From the NCBI GenBank assembly GCA_958298945.1, contig OY282605.1:119098267-119162266 (forward strand): a stretch of DNA of 64,000 nucleotides. The letters are read 5' to 3'. The DNA comes from Atherix ibis (taxonomy: Eukaryota > Arthropoda > Insecta > Diptera > Athericidae). The number at the start of each line of letters is the position of its first letter. The first letter of the stretch is position 1. The notes under the pieces were generated by a model that saw only the letters and a list, made by a program, of their open reading frames with translations, searched no databases and had not been told where the DNA came from. Both the position numbers and the translations under genes were made by a program. This document shows positions 1 through 11,069 of this stretch, one piece after another.

Positions 1-15
1 GATCATCTTACTTAC

Positions 16-200
16 CACAAAATCATCACTTTCGGTCATGAAACAATCTTGACCACGTTGTGTGCATCGCCTTATCTTAACACTATCTTCTGGCAAGTGT
101 CTCGCCTTCTTCATGGCTTCGTTGGTTTTCGGATCAGATTTCAAATTCATCTTAACCATATGTGCGCGGATCCTTTTTCCATTATTGATGATGCCCGCAA
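16..200 (-). CDS. Probable internal exon of an unknown host gene (partial)
   Basis: The minus strand is open across this whole interval in one frame and is bounded by splice-like sites: an AG acceptor after an AT-rich tract (201-202) and a perfect GTAAGT donor (complement of 10-15). It encodes 61 codons plus two leading bases, with a basic, moderately complex composition (for example AGIINNGKRIRAHM and KKARHLPED) and a Cys-containing segment near its end (RRCTQRGQDCF). The reading frame is less AT-biased than its surroundings and does not match any transposase or reverse transcriptase motif I know. I do not recognise the family. The next exon would lie outside the window on the left. It could be a chance open stretch, but the exact coincidence of frame and both splice signals favours an exon. 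Confidence 0.42.
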
Positions 201-504
201 CTAAATATTTTACGTGTAGAATCGGCACTTTGTGTTTTTTATTAAAAAGAAAACGAAAGAAAATATTTAAAATTCTTGAAATATTAAGTCTTCCATCGAA
301 TCGTTTAGAATATATTTTTTATTTTGGTGCTCACAACTAAGAATGTGAATTTGCTTATGTGGCCTTTAAAGGTCGATTTGTGTTCCATTTTGAGAAATTC
401 TTTTTTTTAACAATTAACTCAATACTAGAGGAGAATGTTATAAATTCCTGGAGAAACGTTGTGTTCGCAGAGGAATTTTGGTTTCATCAATGTGCCCTGA
501 TTTA

Positions 505-585
505 GTGATATTGGGACGTCTGCGTCTAGTGAACAGCGGTATTCAGTTCGAATCTAGCACAAAAAAGGCTAAAAAAATGATTTTT
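505..585 (+). repeat. tRNA-like (SINE-type) remnant
   Basis: The segment contains AGTTCGAATCT (545-555), which fits the RNA polymerase III B-box consensus, preceded by GC-richer sequence that could be a degenerate tRNA body. Two other segments (20052-20125 plus, 41600-41660 minus) have a comparable B box, and two of the three continue into similar AATCC..TAATATnnCC sequence. This suggests a decayed tRNA-derived SINE family; no clear A box or complete tRNA fold is visible. Confidence 0.25.
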
Positions 586-609
586 TAAAATTCTTTAAAA
601 TAGAAATTT

Positions 610-1165
610 CAGAGTTTCATTCACCTTATCCTTAAGAGCGCTATGTCAGAAGTCATTTGCGGGGATGCCTAGTCATCTAGTGTATCCTTCTAATATGCAA
701 TAACCTGCAATGATTTCTGTAGGCTTTCTGTTCTTCTGTGAACAGAAGTTTAGGCCAAATTATTCTAGGGATGTGACAGGAGACACCTCACGTTCGCCAG
801 CTTTATTAAGAGCTCTTCATAGGCATGTCTGTAACAGTGGGGGAATCTAGCTTGGTCTCATTTCTAGCTAACTCATCTGCTTTACAGTTTCCCGGAATGT
901 CACTATATCCGCGAACACAGTATAGATAATCATTGCACTTGTTGGCGATGTCATTCAGAGATTTATGGCAGTGCTTCACAGCGCATGATTTTACAAGGGG
1001 TGATCCCCCTTATTAGATGCTGCATTCATCGACAGCCAAGCTGCGGCCTTACGAATAATTGAAATACACTACACTGTTCTGGGAGTTATAGGGGCAGATC
1101 CCTGCAGTTGTAATATTCCCCTTTTTTAACCCATCTGTATACCTTTCTGCAGCCAATTCCTCCTT
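610..1165 (-). mobile_element. Non-LTR retrotransposon remnant: RNase H domain
   Basis: Read on the minus strand this stretch translates, with several stops and frameshifts, to the order of an RNase H domain carried by some I/jockey-type non-LTR elements: a YTDGLKK segment near 1150 matching the usual FTDGSK start, KSLNDIANKCND in the middle, and SDIPGNCKADELARNE near 870, matching the G-N-xx-A-D-x-LA signature of RNase H. The end continues into a short segment downstream of that domain. No reverse transcriptase domain remains attached, so it is a fragment and certainly inactive. Confidence 0.65.
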
Positions 1166-2867
1166 GGGACCATCCCGTCTTCCCACTCAGTCTTATATAA
1201 GTATTTTGAGACATGCTGTCTCAATGTCTATTATTTTGGGAATAGATTTGTTATCCTTAAAGATCCTTGCGTGCCCAAAAAGATATTCGGTCCACTGCCT
1301 TGATTGTCTTAGACGCAGAACTGACCTAGTTCTAAGCGAACCCCTAATACATATGTACTTTTTCCTAAGTTTATTCTGTGCTATCTACCAGACCAAAGCA
1401 CCATGTGTTAGGATGATTCTTACTATCACCGTATTAATCCAAAGTAGTAACCGAAATTGCACACATAATCTATTATGACCTAAACTTAAATTTTAGAACT
1501 AAAATTTTAATTAAAAATACTTTTTGAAAACCCATTTGGCCTTACAGCATTGAAATAAAAAATTCCCACTTTCCTCTGTAATCTTCTGTAAAATAATATT
1601 GGCTACGAGATTTTTTATAACTTTTCAATGAATTTTATTTTTGTAAATATCTTTGCCAGAGAATCCGCTTATAATAATGTTTCTATAATTAAAAATAGTT
1701 ATAAATATATTTTTTTTTTAAATACAAAATTGCTGATAAATAATGAAGAGTTATTTTTAAGATGACCCAAAATTAATGCCGGATTCAAATCTTAAACAAT
1801 TTTTTAACCTTAAAGTATAAAGATTCGAAAAGCTTTTTGAAAAGGTGAGATATTTTTCATGCAGTACACATAATTTTCAATAGATGGCGGCAGTATCGCA
1901 AGAATGGTGTATGGATTCAAATTTACAATTTGGAAAGTAGAATTCAATAAAATTCACTTTAAATGCAGATTTTATTAAAGTTTTGTAATTTTATATTTAC
2001 AAAATTTTATGCCATTTTCTATAAAATTTAATATTATTCAAAATTATTACTAATGACTTTTTCGCACACTTCAGAATGTAATTTGGCAATTATTTGGTCG
2101 GATATTAGTATTAACTTTAAAAATTATCTTTATAAACAGAATCTTTTTTGAAGCTTTATAAGATAAAGTCTTTAAGACGCAGTCTTGTTTAAATTAAAAC
2201 TTTTAATTTTTTTAATCTAAACAAGGCTACAATGCTCAGAGTTGATGGTGACGGTCTCTTTTTCTTCATTTTCACAGATATTCGATCCAATAATGCCTTC
2301 AGACCAAATTACAAACTAGAGAATTACTTTTTACCAAAACACAGCGGTTTTTTCACAATTGCTTGAGAATTTTCAGAGCCTCATATTTAGTTATTTACTA
2401 TAGGAATGAGCCGCATCATCACTGAAAAAAATCCTGTGCGAAACGTGACTATGACAGAATCACCATTTTTAGTCAAAGACTAAGGTTGTATTATAATTAT
2501 GAAATGATTATTCTTATACAAAATATTAAATGCGTGCTTAATAGTAGGACTTAATTCTTTAAACCACACATCTTCTATACTCATATTATCTCAATTCCCT
2601 AAAGCTTATTAGTATATCTTTCTCTCTAAGTCTAAGCTATTGACTAATCGCAACTGACATCTGTGACATCTGCAAAAAACACAGAGCTGCCAACCGAAAA
2701 ATACTTACGAGTATATGGCATGAAATTTAAAATAAATTATTCGGTCAAACACTACTCCTTTTAGTAAAAAAAAAATTTTTTTAAAACTACTTTTATATGA
2801 AAAAAAAAACAAAATTTTGCTCCTAAAAAATAAATAAAAAAATTTAAAAATTTGTCTATGTTTTAAT
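1166..2867. other. Gene-free AT-rich sequence
   Basis: No supportable coding region. Short open stretches on both strands lack family motifs. The sequence is AT-rich with poly-A/T runs and no obvious terminal repeats. Confidence 0.5.
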
Positions 2868-3666
2868 TAAATACTAGTTAATGGATTTAAAAAATTTAAA
2901 AAAATTTATTTTGGTATATTTAAAATGTCTTTTGAACAAAATATTTAATATAAAAAAAAAATATGCCGTCCAAAAATTTTTGTCGCACGCCACTGTATAA
3001 GAACTTAATGGATTAATGGTTCAATAATTGGATTTAATAATACTAGTTAATGAATTTAAAAAAAATTAAATAAAATTATTTTGGTATAATTAAAATATCT
3101 TTTTAACAAAATATTTTTTTTTTTTTAAATTATTCTGCCCAAATTTTTTTTTTGCACGCCACTGTATAAGAACTTAATGGATTAATGGATTAAAAAATGT
3201 ATTTAATAATAGTATTTAATGGATTTAAAAAATTAAATTAAATTATTTTGGTATATTTAAAATGTTTTTTTAACAAAATATTTTTTTTAAAAATCATTCT
3301 GCCCATTTTTTTTTTGTACGCCACTGTATAAGAACTTAATGGATTAATGGATTAAAAAATTAAATTAAATTATTTTGGTATATTTAAAATGTCTTTTTAA
3401 CAAAATATATCAAAAAAAGGATTTTCAAAAAAACTGTATTCTGCCAAAAAAAAATTTTTCGCACGCCACTGTATAAGAACTTAATGGATTAATGGTTCAA
3501 AAATTGGATTTAATAATACTAGTTAATGGATTTAAAAAAAATTAAAATAAACTTATTTTGGTATATTCAAAATGTCTTTTTAACAAAATATATCAAAAAT
3601 AGGATTTTTAAAAAAAATGTATTCTGTAAAAAAAAAAAAAATTTGCACGCCACTGTATAAGAAAAT
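2868..3666. repeat. Tandem array, five units of 145-184 bp
   Basis: Five head-to-tail units end in the same phrase, (G)CACGCCACTGTATAAGAAC, followed by TTAATGGATTAATGG. The phrase occurs near 2984, 3154, 3316, 3461 and 3645, giving spacings of about 170, 162, 145 and 184 bp. Units also share a TTATTTTGGTATATTTAAAATGT block. Length differences come mostly from A/T runs. The last unit runs into unrelated sequence right after CACTGTATAAGAA. Confidence 0.85.
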
Positions 3667-5541
3667 TTTAATTACAATAAAAAAGAAAATTCAATGCTTT
3701 CTGGAAGCTTTCTCTCTTATATGTATAATTATTTTATGTAAAATAAAGTGCCTGTCCATCAAATATAATTTAATTAGAAATTTTCTTAAATACAAAGTAG
3801 ACATTTTCACCTCAAAAAATGTGATACGAAACAAATGCAAAAATAAATATTAAACAGAAAATGATAATAGTCAGAGTAGGAAAATATTTGTGGTAGACTT
3901 TAAGGGAAATGAGGTCAGCATATGCGTTTAAATTTTCCTATGACAAACTGGATCTTATTTAAATTAGATACAAGAGGGAAGAGAGCTTAGGCGAACATGG
4001 GTTAAGACCCCGGAAACTGAATATATAGTATCCTGTATGCTATTAGTAGTGAACGAAGAACTTGTACTTTTTAATGGAGCCCAAACTAGGTGAAGAGGAG
4101 AACACTGTTGGCTACAAAAACACTTACCTTGGATAAGCTCTTTTCTATTTTGCATAACAAACTACATCGTCCTCTGGCATTTGTTCAGTAACACTATAAT
4201 CTGCAGATGCACCTTTTAACATAATAATCCAAAGTCGGATTATTAGATGTGCGGATGCAAGGTGGCTCGGATTTCTGCAATGCACTCTAAAATGGATTTG
4301 TTCATTTGTGTCTACGAAATGATTAATATGCTCTCCATGCTATCTTGTATTCCCACTCGTATTATTATTATTATTATTATTACTATGATTATATGAAGAG
4401 GTGAGGTGGTTTAACTACCAATTGCACTAGAATTTATGCTGAGCATTTGTTCCTAATTAGTAGCAAATGTTGTTGCCAAAATCATCATCCGCAGTTGTTG
4501 TTAATTCGAAAACTTTCACCTCAACTCTGTTAATGATCATCCATCCCCATTTTGGCTAGACGGTATCGTTAATTTTAAATGCCCGCAGAAATTCTAATTG
4601 ATTTCAGTAATTTCGTAAATAGAGCATATTTTGTAGTTAGCCATAAACGTAAGCGTTTCGAGGAATAAAAATAACATCGAAACTCATTAAATAACGAGTA
4701 AATCGTATCATGGAAACTGCTCTACACTCTAGCCACGAGGAAAAATGGATTTTTTCGCACGAATTATCATAGAAGAAAACAGCTTGAAACTAAGATTTAT
4801 TGCTGTTCAGGTATTTACCATATATCGTAGTTTTGTTTAGGTAATTTAAGATATTTTTGTAAATATTTATTTAGTTTTTGTGATTTATTTTAAAAGAGTT
4901 TTCTTCGTTCTCTTAAGAGATTGTTGATTGCTTGCGATTAAGTAGAATTGGTATAATTTCTTCTTTTCAAACTAGTTTGGAATTTTCAAAAAGTTTATAC
5001 AAATTTATCGGTATTTTTTTTACACTGCTTAAATATTTTTAAATACTCCAGAAACCACTTAGAATATTTATTTATAACTTGATGACATTATTGTTGTTCT
5101 GTTTTTAATTGAATTTATTAGCAAAAGATGGCTCTTCAAGCTGTAAGACCATTTTCGCTATATTTTCCAGGAGAAACTATGGTCGACCCTATTTTCGAGC
5201 AATTATATGAAAAAAAAACATACTTCCGATTACTAAGTGCATTTTTTTGATGATACAGAAACGTCTTGCTGCTAAATATACTCGTGAGTGCAAAATCTAT
5301 GGAAGTCATGGTGTGATTGGGCTTCTAAAGTTTTGCAACCCATCCGTTGTGGTCATAATTTATGCCAACCAAACCAAGCGAATATAGATTAAAGAACATG
5401 CTGCGTTTAGAAGAATCAATCCTATCTGAGCAGTAGGGCATGATCCGTTCTGGGACATTTTTTGAAAAATAATATTCTTTTCGGATCCGTCAAATTGGCT
5501 GCCTACGTCAGAGGCTGCGAATTGCTGTGTGCATTAAAATA
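3667..5541. other. Gene-free sequence with an ATT microsatellite
   Basis: No convincing gene. An (ATT)n run lies at 4361-4382. The part from about 4160 to 4760 is of mixed composition and looks single-copy. The 5.1-5.5 kb part directly abuts a mariner remnant and may be older transposon sequence, but I could not assign it. Confidence 0.5.
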
Positions 5542-5850
5542 TACGAGATCTGTTCAAGAAGTATGGCGAATTTTTTTTTTTCAAAAATTATTTATTTATT
5601 CATGAATATCTATTTTGTCCCCTTCAAAGTAATCCCCACCAGGTATTATACATTTGTGCGAATGTTGTTTTCAATCCTCGACGCACTTCAAAAAATCATT
5701 TTTTGTGATCTTGTTCAGCTCCTCCTTCGATGCTATATTTATCGTTTAATTGTAGCGTAGCGTCGTCCTTTCATGGGGCTCTTCAGTTTAGAACACAAGA
5801 AAAAGTTACAGGGGGCCAGATCTGGGAAATACGGTGGCTGCGGGTTATTA

Positions 5851-6909
5851 CGAGGGTCGCTTAATAAGTCCTTAGAAAAAATGGAAATGAACTGTTTTTT
5901 TAAAAAAAAAATTTTATTTTTTAACATAATCTCCTTTTAGCTCTATACACTTTTCCAACCGTTTTTCCAAAATTTTTATCCCGTCCGAAAAATAGGATTT
6001 CGGAAGTTCTGCAAAATACTCATCCGTTTGAGCAATGACGTCCTCGTTGGAAGTGAACCGTCGTCCGCTAAGCCATTTCTTCAGATTGGGGAAAAGAAAA
6101 TAGTCACTCGGGGCCAAATCTGGTGAATAAGCGAGATGCTGCGACAATTCCATTCTCAATTCCACAATTTTAGCCATGGAAACAGCGCAGGTGTTTTGCA
6201 CACGCACATTGTCCTGATGCAAGAGGATTTTTCTTCTTTAGATTGGGGCATTTCTCTTTGATTTCCTCGCTCAACCATTGCAATAACGACGCGTAATACG
6301 CTCCTGTTATTGTTTTTCCTTTTTCCAAGTAGTCAAAGAGAAATTGCGCTTATTCTCCTCTGAGAGCAAACGCGGCACCCATCTTGCCGAAATTTTTTTC
6401 AAAGACAATTTTTCATGCAAAATTGAAGCGACTGTACCTTGTGATATGCCCCTAGCCTCAACTAATTCGCACACTTTAATTCGCCTATCGTTCAAAATCA
6501 GATCGTGGATTTTGTCGATGATTTCAGGAGTAAACACCTCAACTGGGCGTCCTGAATGATGTTCATCTTTTGTGGATGAACGGCCACGTTTAAATTCATT
6601 CACCCAATTGTAAACCGTCGCAAACACAGGTGCAGATGTGCCATGAACTGCATCCAACTCGGCTTTGATTTCTTTCGGGCTTAAGCCTTTCAAATGGAGA
6701 TGTTTGATGACAGCCCTAAACTCGCTTTTTTCCATTGTTATGCACAAATAAATGTCGTTAACTTTAATCAACGATAGAAATTGACCTACGCTATGGATCG
6801 AGCTGAAATTTTGACAGCCTTCCTGTCGGTAATGCTACTTACAAAAAAAATTTGTATTTTTACGAGCGCAATTTCTTGGATTTTCTAAGGACTTATTGAA
6901 CGACCCTCG
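5851..6909 (-). mobile_element. Mariner (DD34D) copy B, nested in copy A
   Basis: Complete at both ends: the left terminus begins CGAGGGTCGCTTAATAAGTC and the right terminus is its near-perfect inverted repeat, each bordered by TA (5849-5850 and 6910-6911). The same termini bound copies C and D. At about 1.06 kb it is shorter than copy C (1.31 kb) because roughly 230 bp in the middle of the transposase gene, including the first catalytic Asp, is deleted. It is therefore a non-autonomous internal-deletion derivative whose ends look usable. Confidence 0.9.
5914..6735 (-). pseudogene. Mariner transposase pseudogene (copy B)
   Basis: Starts at the ATG complementary to 6733-6735 (MEKSEFRAVIKHLHL...), giving the paired helix-turn-helix DNA-binding region and the WVPRLL motif. 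At NKRN (about 6350) the frame jumps into the segment that in copy C lies after the VTVDETW block, so the first catalytic Asp is lost. A shortened A run (five A, against seven in copy D) just before the LHQDN motif shifts the frame again. The C-terminal part (second and third Asp segments, ending KGDYVKK) is open in another frame. The product cannot be functional. Confidence 0.85.
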
Positions 6910-7425
6910 TAGTTGATGGCTTTTGACGAAAAATGGTAAAAGCCAATTTGTTCTTCCACAAATCCGGGTGTTTCTGGCGGATTGCTTCGCGCAACTTGCA
7001 CATAACTTGCAGGTAATATTCCTTATTGACCGTTCTACTCTGTGGCAAGAACTCATAATGCACCACGCCCCTGCAATCGAAGAAAACTGTAACCATAACC
7101 TTCACATTCGACCGAACTTGGCGCGTTTTTTTCGGTGTTGGCTCGTGCGGCAGCTTCCATTGGGACGTTTGCACGTCATATCCATAAAACCATGATTCGT
7201 CACTAGCTATGACCCTCTGCAGTAAATTTGGGTACTCGCGGACAGAGTCCAACAGCTCCTTAGCAATGTTAATGCGATTGTTTTTGAAATTAACTGAACA
7301 TTCAAAATGGCCGAGAGACATGACTACCAACATAACGCCATAAAAAAATCAAAAATCGAATATACGTAACCCGCGGAAATTCAAAATTCTCAATACTTTT
7401 TTTTTTAAAAAACTGATGTGATTTT

Positions 7426-9545
7426 TTTCCTGTTCTTCATTTAATTCACTTGTAAGTTTTCAGATCTTTTTATATGACGGTAACGATCTCCTGTTTAAGC
7501 AGAATTTCTTTTACAAATTTACAAGATATTTCGGTAAATCAAAGATCAATTATATAAAATGGTAATTTTATTTTAAAAACAAATCTTATCTTAAATAATA
7601 AATATATTTAAAATCTATAAAATGACAGTGCTCTGCTTTCACAATTGGATTTGACCAAAGAATATTGGTAGTGTTCTACGGAAAAGTATACAAATTTCAC
7701 AGGCCGCAATTCTAAAAACAATTATTTTTTAATTATATTTTGCATTTGTAAAGTGTAAAAGTGTTAAATTTACTTTAAAATAGTCGTCAATAAATCAAAG
7801 TATTTTTTCCCCATTGAAACATTTAATTTAAATTTGATATTTTTTATTTATGTTTTTTTTTTTTTTAAAAGTTTGTTCACTTTTATTTTAATTAAGTTTT
7901 TTCTAAAGAATCACATTAAAAACACATTTTGTAAAGAGAAAATAATCCTTTTTTTCAGACTTCAAACTTTTTATGAAATTAAATTTTTTTTTTATATTTT
8001 AATTTTTATTTTTATTAAAATTTTTAAGCAATTTTTTAGCTAAATGAATTATTTATTCTTAATAAAAATGTACTATTTTTTTTAATATTTGCTATATTTT
8101 TTTTTTGTAAAATTCAATTTTGCTGTGCTTTTATTAGACATTTTTTTTACATAAATAAATTTTTAACATTGAAAGTTTTCGTCCAGACACTTTTTATAAA
8201 TATTTTTCACAGTTAAAATGACGATAAAAAATTATGACTTAAGCTTTTACTTTGGCATTTAAAAATATCCTTTTTCCAATACTTTAAATTTGAGCACCTT
8301 TTTCTATACAACAATAATTTCATCAAATAAAAACTGGAAATCGTTTTAGAGTTATTGTATTGGATGATTTTTTGCTGTTTGGTTTTTTATATTTTTATTT
8401 TTGACAATTTACATGTATAACATGTGACATGTGTCAAACTCAAAACTGCTACCTTAGCATTGCCATTTTATCGTGGAAAGACGTACACTCCAACAATGCT
8501 TACAACTTATTGAATTTTATTATCAAAATTCGTGCTTTGTGCAAAATGTCTTTCATGCACTTAATCGGCCTACTGAGCAAGCAATTCAAGCCATAGTGAC
8601 AAAAATTTCACAGCAATTTTACGTTATTGGACATCAAACCACCAAACCGTGTGCATAGAGTGCGTCCAGCATTGGTGAAGACCGCGATTTGTCCATCTAT
8701 CGCCGTTAACAGCAATTGTGAATGTGTTACTCGACGAAGATTTTTCGCAAGGATCTTCACGAACTAAAGCCGAATGACCTGCCAAAGCATCGAATTTTCG
8801 GTGAGTAGGTCTTGGAAGAACTTGAGGTAAATACGTTTTTTTCTTCAAAATAATTGCGTTTAACAACGAATCTGATTTCTGGTTGAATGGGTATGTGAAT
8901 AAGCAAAATTGTCGCATTTGATGAACAACCACAGGCAAAATAAGAACTGCCATTGCATCCAGAAATACCGCATATACTTTTTGGTGCGGTTTATTGCATC
9001 TACTCGTTAACGCAGGCCGGTGCGTTAAAGATTTTTAAAGATGATGCCGCAAGGTTGTTGTCAATGGCGCCCACTGTCGCTCGATGATTTCGAACTTTCT
9101 TTTTGCCCAGAATGCTTAAAGTGCATCTGGTTGACAAGTGGCTTATACAAGACGGCGCTACATGCCACACAGCACGTGAAACAATGGACATATTGAGAGA
9201 TGTGTTCGGTGACTAATTTATCTAACGCCTTCTGGACTATTTTTTATGATACTACGTGAAGTCACTCGTCTATGCCGATAAACCAGTGTCACTAGCAGCT
9301 TTAGAAGACAAAATTACACGTGTTATTAGCGAGACACTACCCGTGATGCTCGAAAAAGTGATTTAAAATTGGACATCTCGCATGGATGACTTAAAAAGTA
9401 ATCGTGGCAAGCATGGATTTATCGATTCAAATAAAATTGTTTCCTCCAATTTCATCTGTTTTTAATTAAAATTATTAAAAGTGGCCCTTTTTAAAAAGCT
9501 TACCTTTTTTTATTAATACTTTTTCACCACCTTCCCAACTATACC
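7426..9545 (+). mobile_element. DD41D (rosa-like) Tc1/mariner element G with long AT-rich leader
   Basis: The 8473-9450 part encodes a decayed transposase: an N-terminal ERRTLQQCLQLIEFYYQN helix, FWLNGYVNKQNCRI near 8880-8919 (around the first catalytic Asp), LIQDGATCHTARETMDIL near 9130-9195 (second Asp) and a C terminus with YADKPVSLAALEDKITRVI. The CDLTPLD third-Asp block is destroyed. Stops and frameshifts are frequent. The 1-kb leader (7426-8470) is also present, inverted, beside a second copy at 30.4-31.3 kb, so it belongs to the repeat rather than to the locus. Exact termini were not identified; boundaries are where similarity to the other copy fades. Confidence 0.75.
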
Positions 9546-9756
9546 GTACTGCAATCAATAAATAAGCAAAATAATAATTATTAGAAAATTTAAACATACA
9601 TTTTCTATCGTATTTAGTAATATTAATTTTTTATATAAGAAATATTAGATTTTACAGCTTTTTTTCTTCTTCAAGTAATACGAACATTTTGTGTGCACTT
9701 TCAAGCTATTATTTTCTTTATATTTTAACTATGAAGTGATTGTTCAAAACAAAATA

Positions 9757-11067
9757 CGAGGGTCGTTCAATAAGTCCTTAGAAAATCCGAGAAAAAATGC
9801 GCTCGTAGTGTCGGTAAATATTTTTTTTTTCTAGGCATCATTATCGACAGGATTTTTCAGCTCGATCCATAGCGCAAAATTTCCGCTCGATCCATAGCGT
9901 AGGTCAATTTCTATCGTCGATTAAAGTTGACGACATTTATTTGTGCATAACAATGGAAAAAAGCGAGTTTAGGGCTGTCATCAAACATCTCCATTCGAAA
10001 TACTTAAGCCCGAAAGAAATCAAAGCCGAGTTGGATGCAGTTCATGGCACATCTGCACCTGTGTTTGCGACGGTTTACAATTGGGTGAATGAATTTAAAC
10101 GTGGCCGTTCATCCACAAAAGATGAACATCGTTCAGGACGCCCAGTTGAGGTGTCTACTCCTGAAATCATCGACAAAATCCACGATCTGATTTTGAACGA
10201 TCGGCGAATTAAAGTGGGCAAATTAGTTGAGGCCACGGGCATATCACAAGGTACAGTCGCTTCAATTTTGCATGAAAAATTGTCTGTGAAAAAAATGTCG
10301 GCAAGATGGGTGCCGCGTTTGCTCTTAGAGGAGAATAAGCGCAATCGTGTAGTGGACTCTGAGGCTATGTTGGCACTCTTTCATCGCAATCCTGCCGAAT
10401 TCGTTCGTCGATATGTCACTGTGGACGAAACCTGGATACACTACTTCACTCCAGAAACGAAGAGACAGTCATCACAGTGGATTTTCAAGGGTGAACGGGC
10501 TCCGAAGAAGGCAAAAACTGTGCCATCGGCCGGCAAAGTGATTGCCACGGTCTTTTGGGATTCGGAGGGCATCATTTTTATCGACTACTTGGAAAAAGGA
10601 AAAACAATAACAGGAGCGTATTACGCGTCGTTATTGCAATGGTTGAGTGAGGAAATCAAAGAGAAACGCCCCCATCTGAAGAAGAAAAAATCCTCTTGCA
10701 TCAGGACAATGCGCGTGTGCACACCTGCGCTGTTTCCATGGCCAAAATTGTGGAATTGAGAATGGAATTGTTGCGGCATCCCGCTTATTCACCAGATTTG
10801 GCCCCGAGTGACTATTTTCTTTTCCCCAATCTGAAGAAATGGCTTGGCGGACGACGGTTCACTTCCAACGAGGACGTCATTGCTCAAACGGATGAGTATT
10901 TTGCAGAACTTCCGAAATCCTATTTTTTGGACGGGATAAAAATTCTGGAAAAACGGATGGAAAAGTGTATAGAGCTAAAAGGAGATTATGTTGAAAAATA
11001 AAAAATTTTTTTTTTAAACAACAGTTTTTTTTCCATCTTTTTCTAAGGACTTATTGAACGATCCTCG
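9757..11067 (+). mobile_element. Near-intact mariner (DD34D) copy C
   Basis: A 1311-bp element with both terminal inverted repeats: left CGAGGGTCGTTCAATAAGTC and right complement CGAGGATCGTTCAATAAGTC, matching for about 28 bp with one difference, each flanked by TA (9755-9756 and 11068-11069). It has the usual mariner length and carries the transposase gene described separately. A short direct duplication of GCTCGATCCATAGCG sits in the 5' untranslated part (9860-9898). It is the best preserved transposon of the window and the likely youngest of its family here together with copy D. Confidence 0.95.
9953..11001 (+). pseudogene. Mariner transposase, full length with a single frameshift (copy C)
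   Basis: Cut-and-paste transposase acting on the element's terminal repeats in the nucleus. The frame starting at ATG 9953 encodes the helix-turn-helix DNA-binding domain (first ~110 residues), the WVPRLL linker motif, the first catalytic Asp in VTVDETWIHYF and then runs out of frame at 10685-10690. There the A run before ATCCTC has six A where copy D has seven. After that single missing base the other frame supplies LHQDNARVHTC (second Asp) and YSPDLAPSDYFLFPNLKKW (third Asp), with 34 residues between the last two Asp, and ends KGDYVEK. Counting the missing base the protein would be about 349 residues, the family's usual size. The short upstream in-frame codons before ATG 9953 are not needed. 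Confidence 0.92.
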
Positions 11068-11069
11068 TA

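Larger units (their letters stand above)
5544..7333 (-). mobile_element. Old mariner (DD34D) copy A, split by a younger mariner
   Basis: Two blocks belong to one element on the minus strand. Block 7333-6912 encodes the catalytic middle of a mariner transposase: IASDESWFYGYD with the first Asp, SQWKLPHEPTPKK, VFFDCRGVVHYEF and KEYYLQVMCKLREAIRQK. Block 5848-5544 encodes the third-Asp region (PQPPYFPDLAPCNFFL, with the usual catalytic Asp replaced by Asn) and the C terminus. A terminal repeat starting ACGAGATCTGTTCAAGAAG follows a TA at 5542-5543. The 5' part, with the DNA-binding domain and the other terminal repeat, is missing beyond about 7340. Between the blocks lies mariner copy B, flanked by a duplicated TA. 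Confidence 0.85.

Noticed and set aside
62..340. Plus-strand frame of 92 codons at the left edge
   Set aside because: It is antisense to the better supported minus-strand exon and has no motif.
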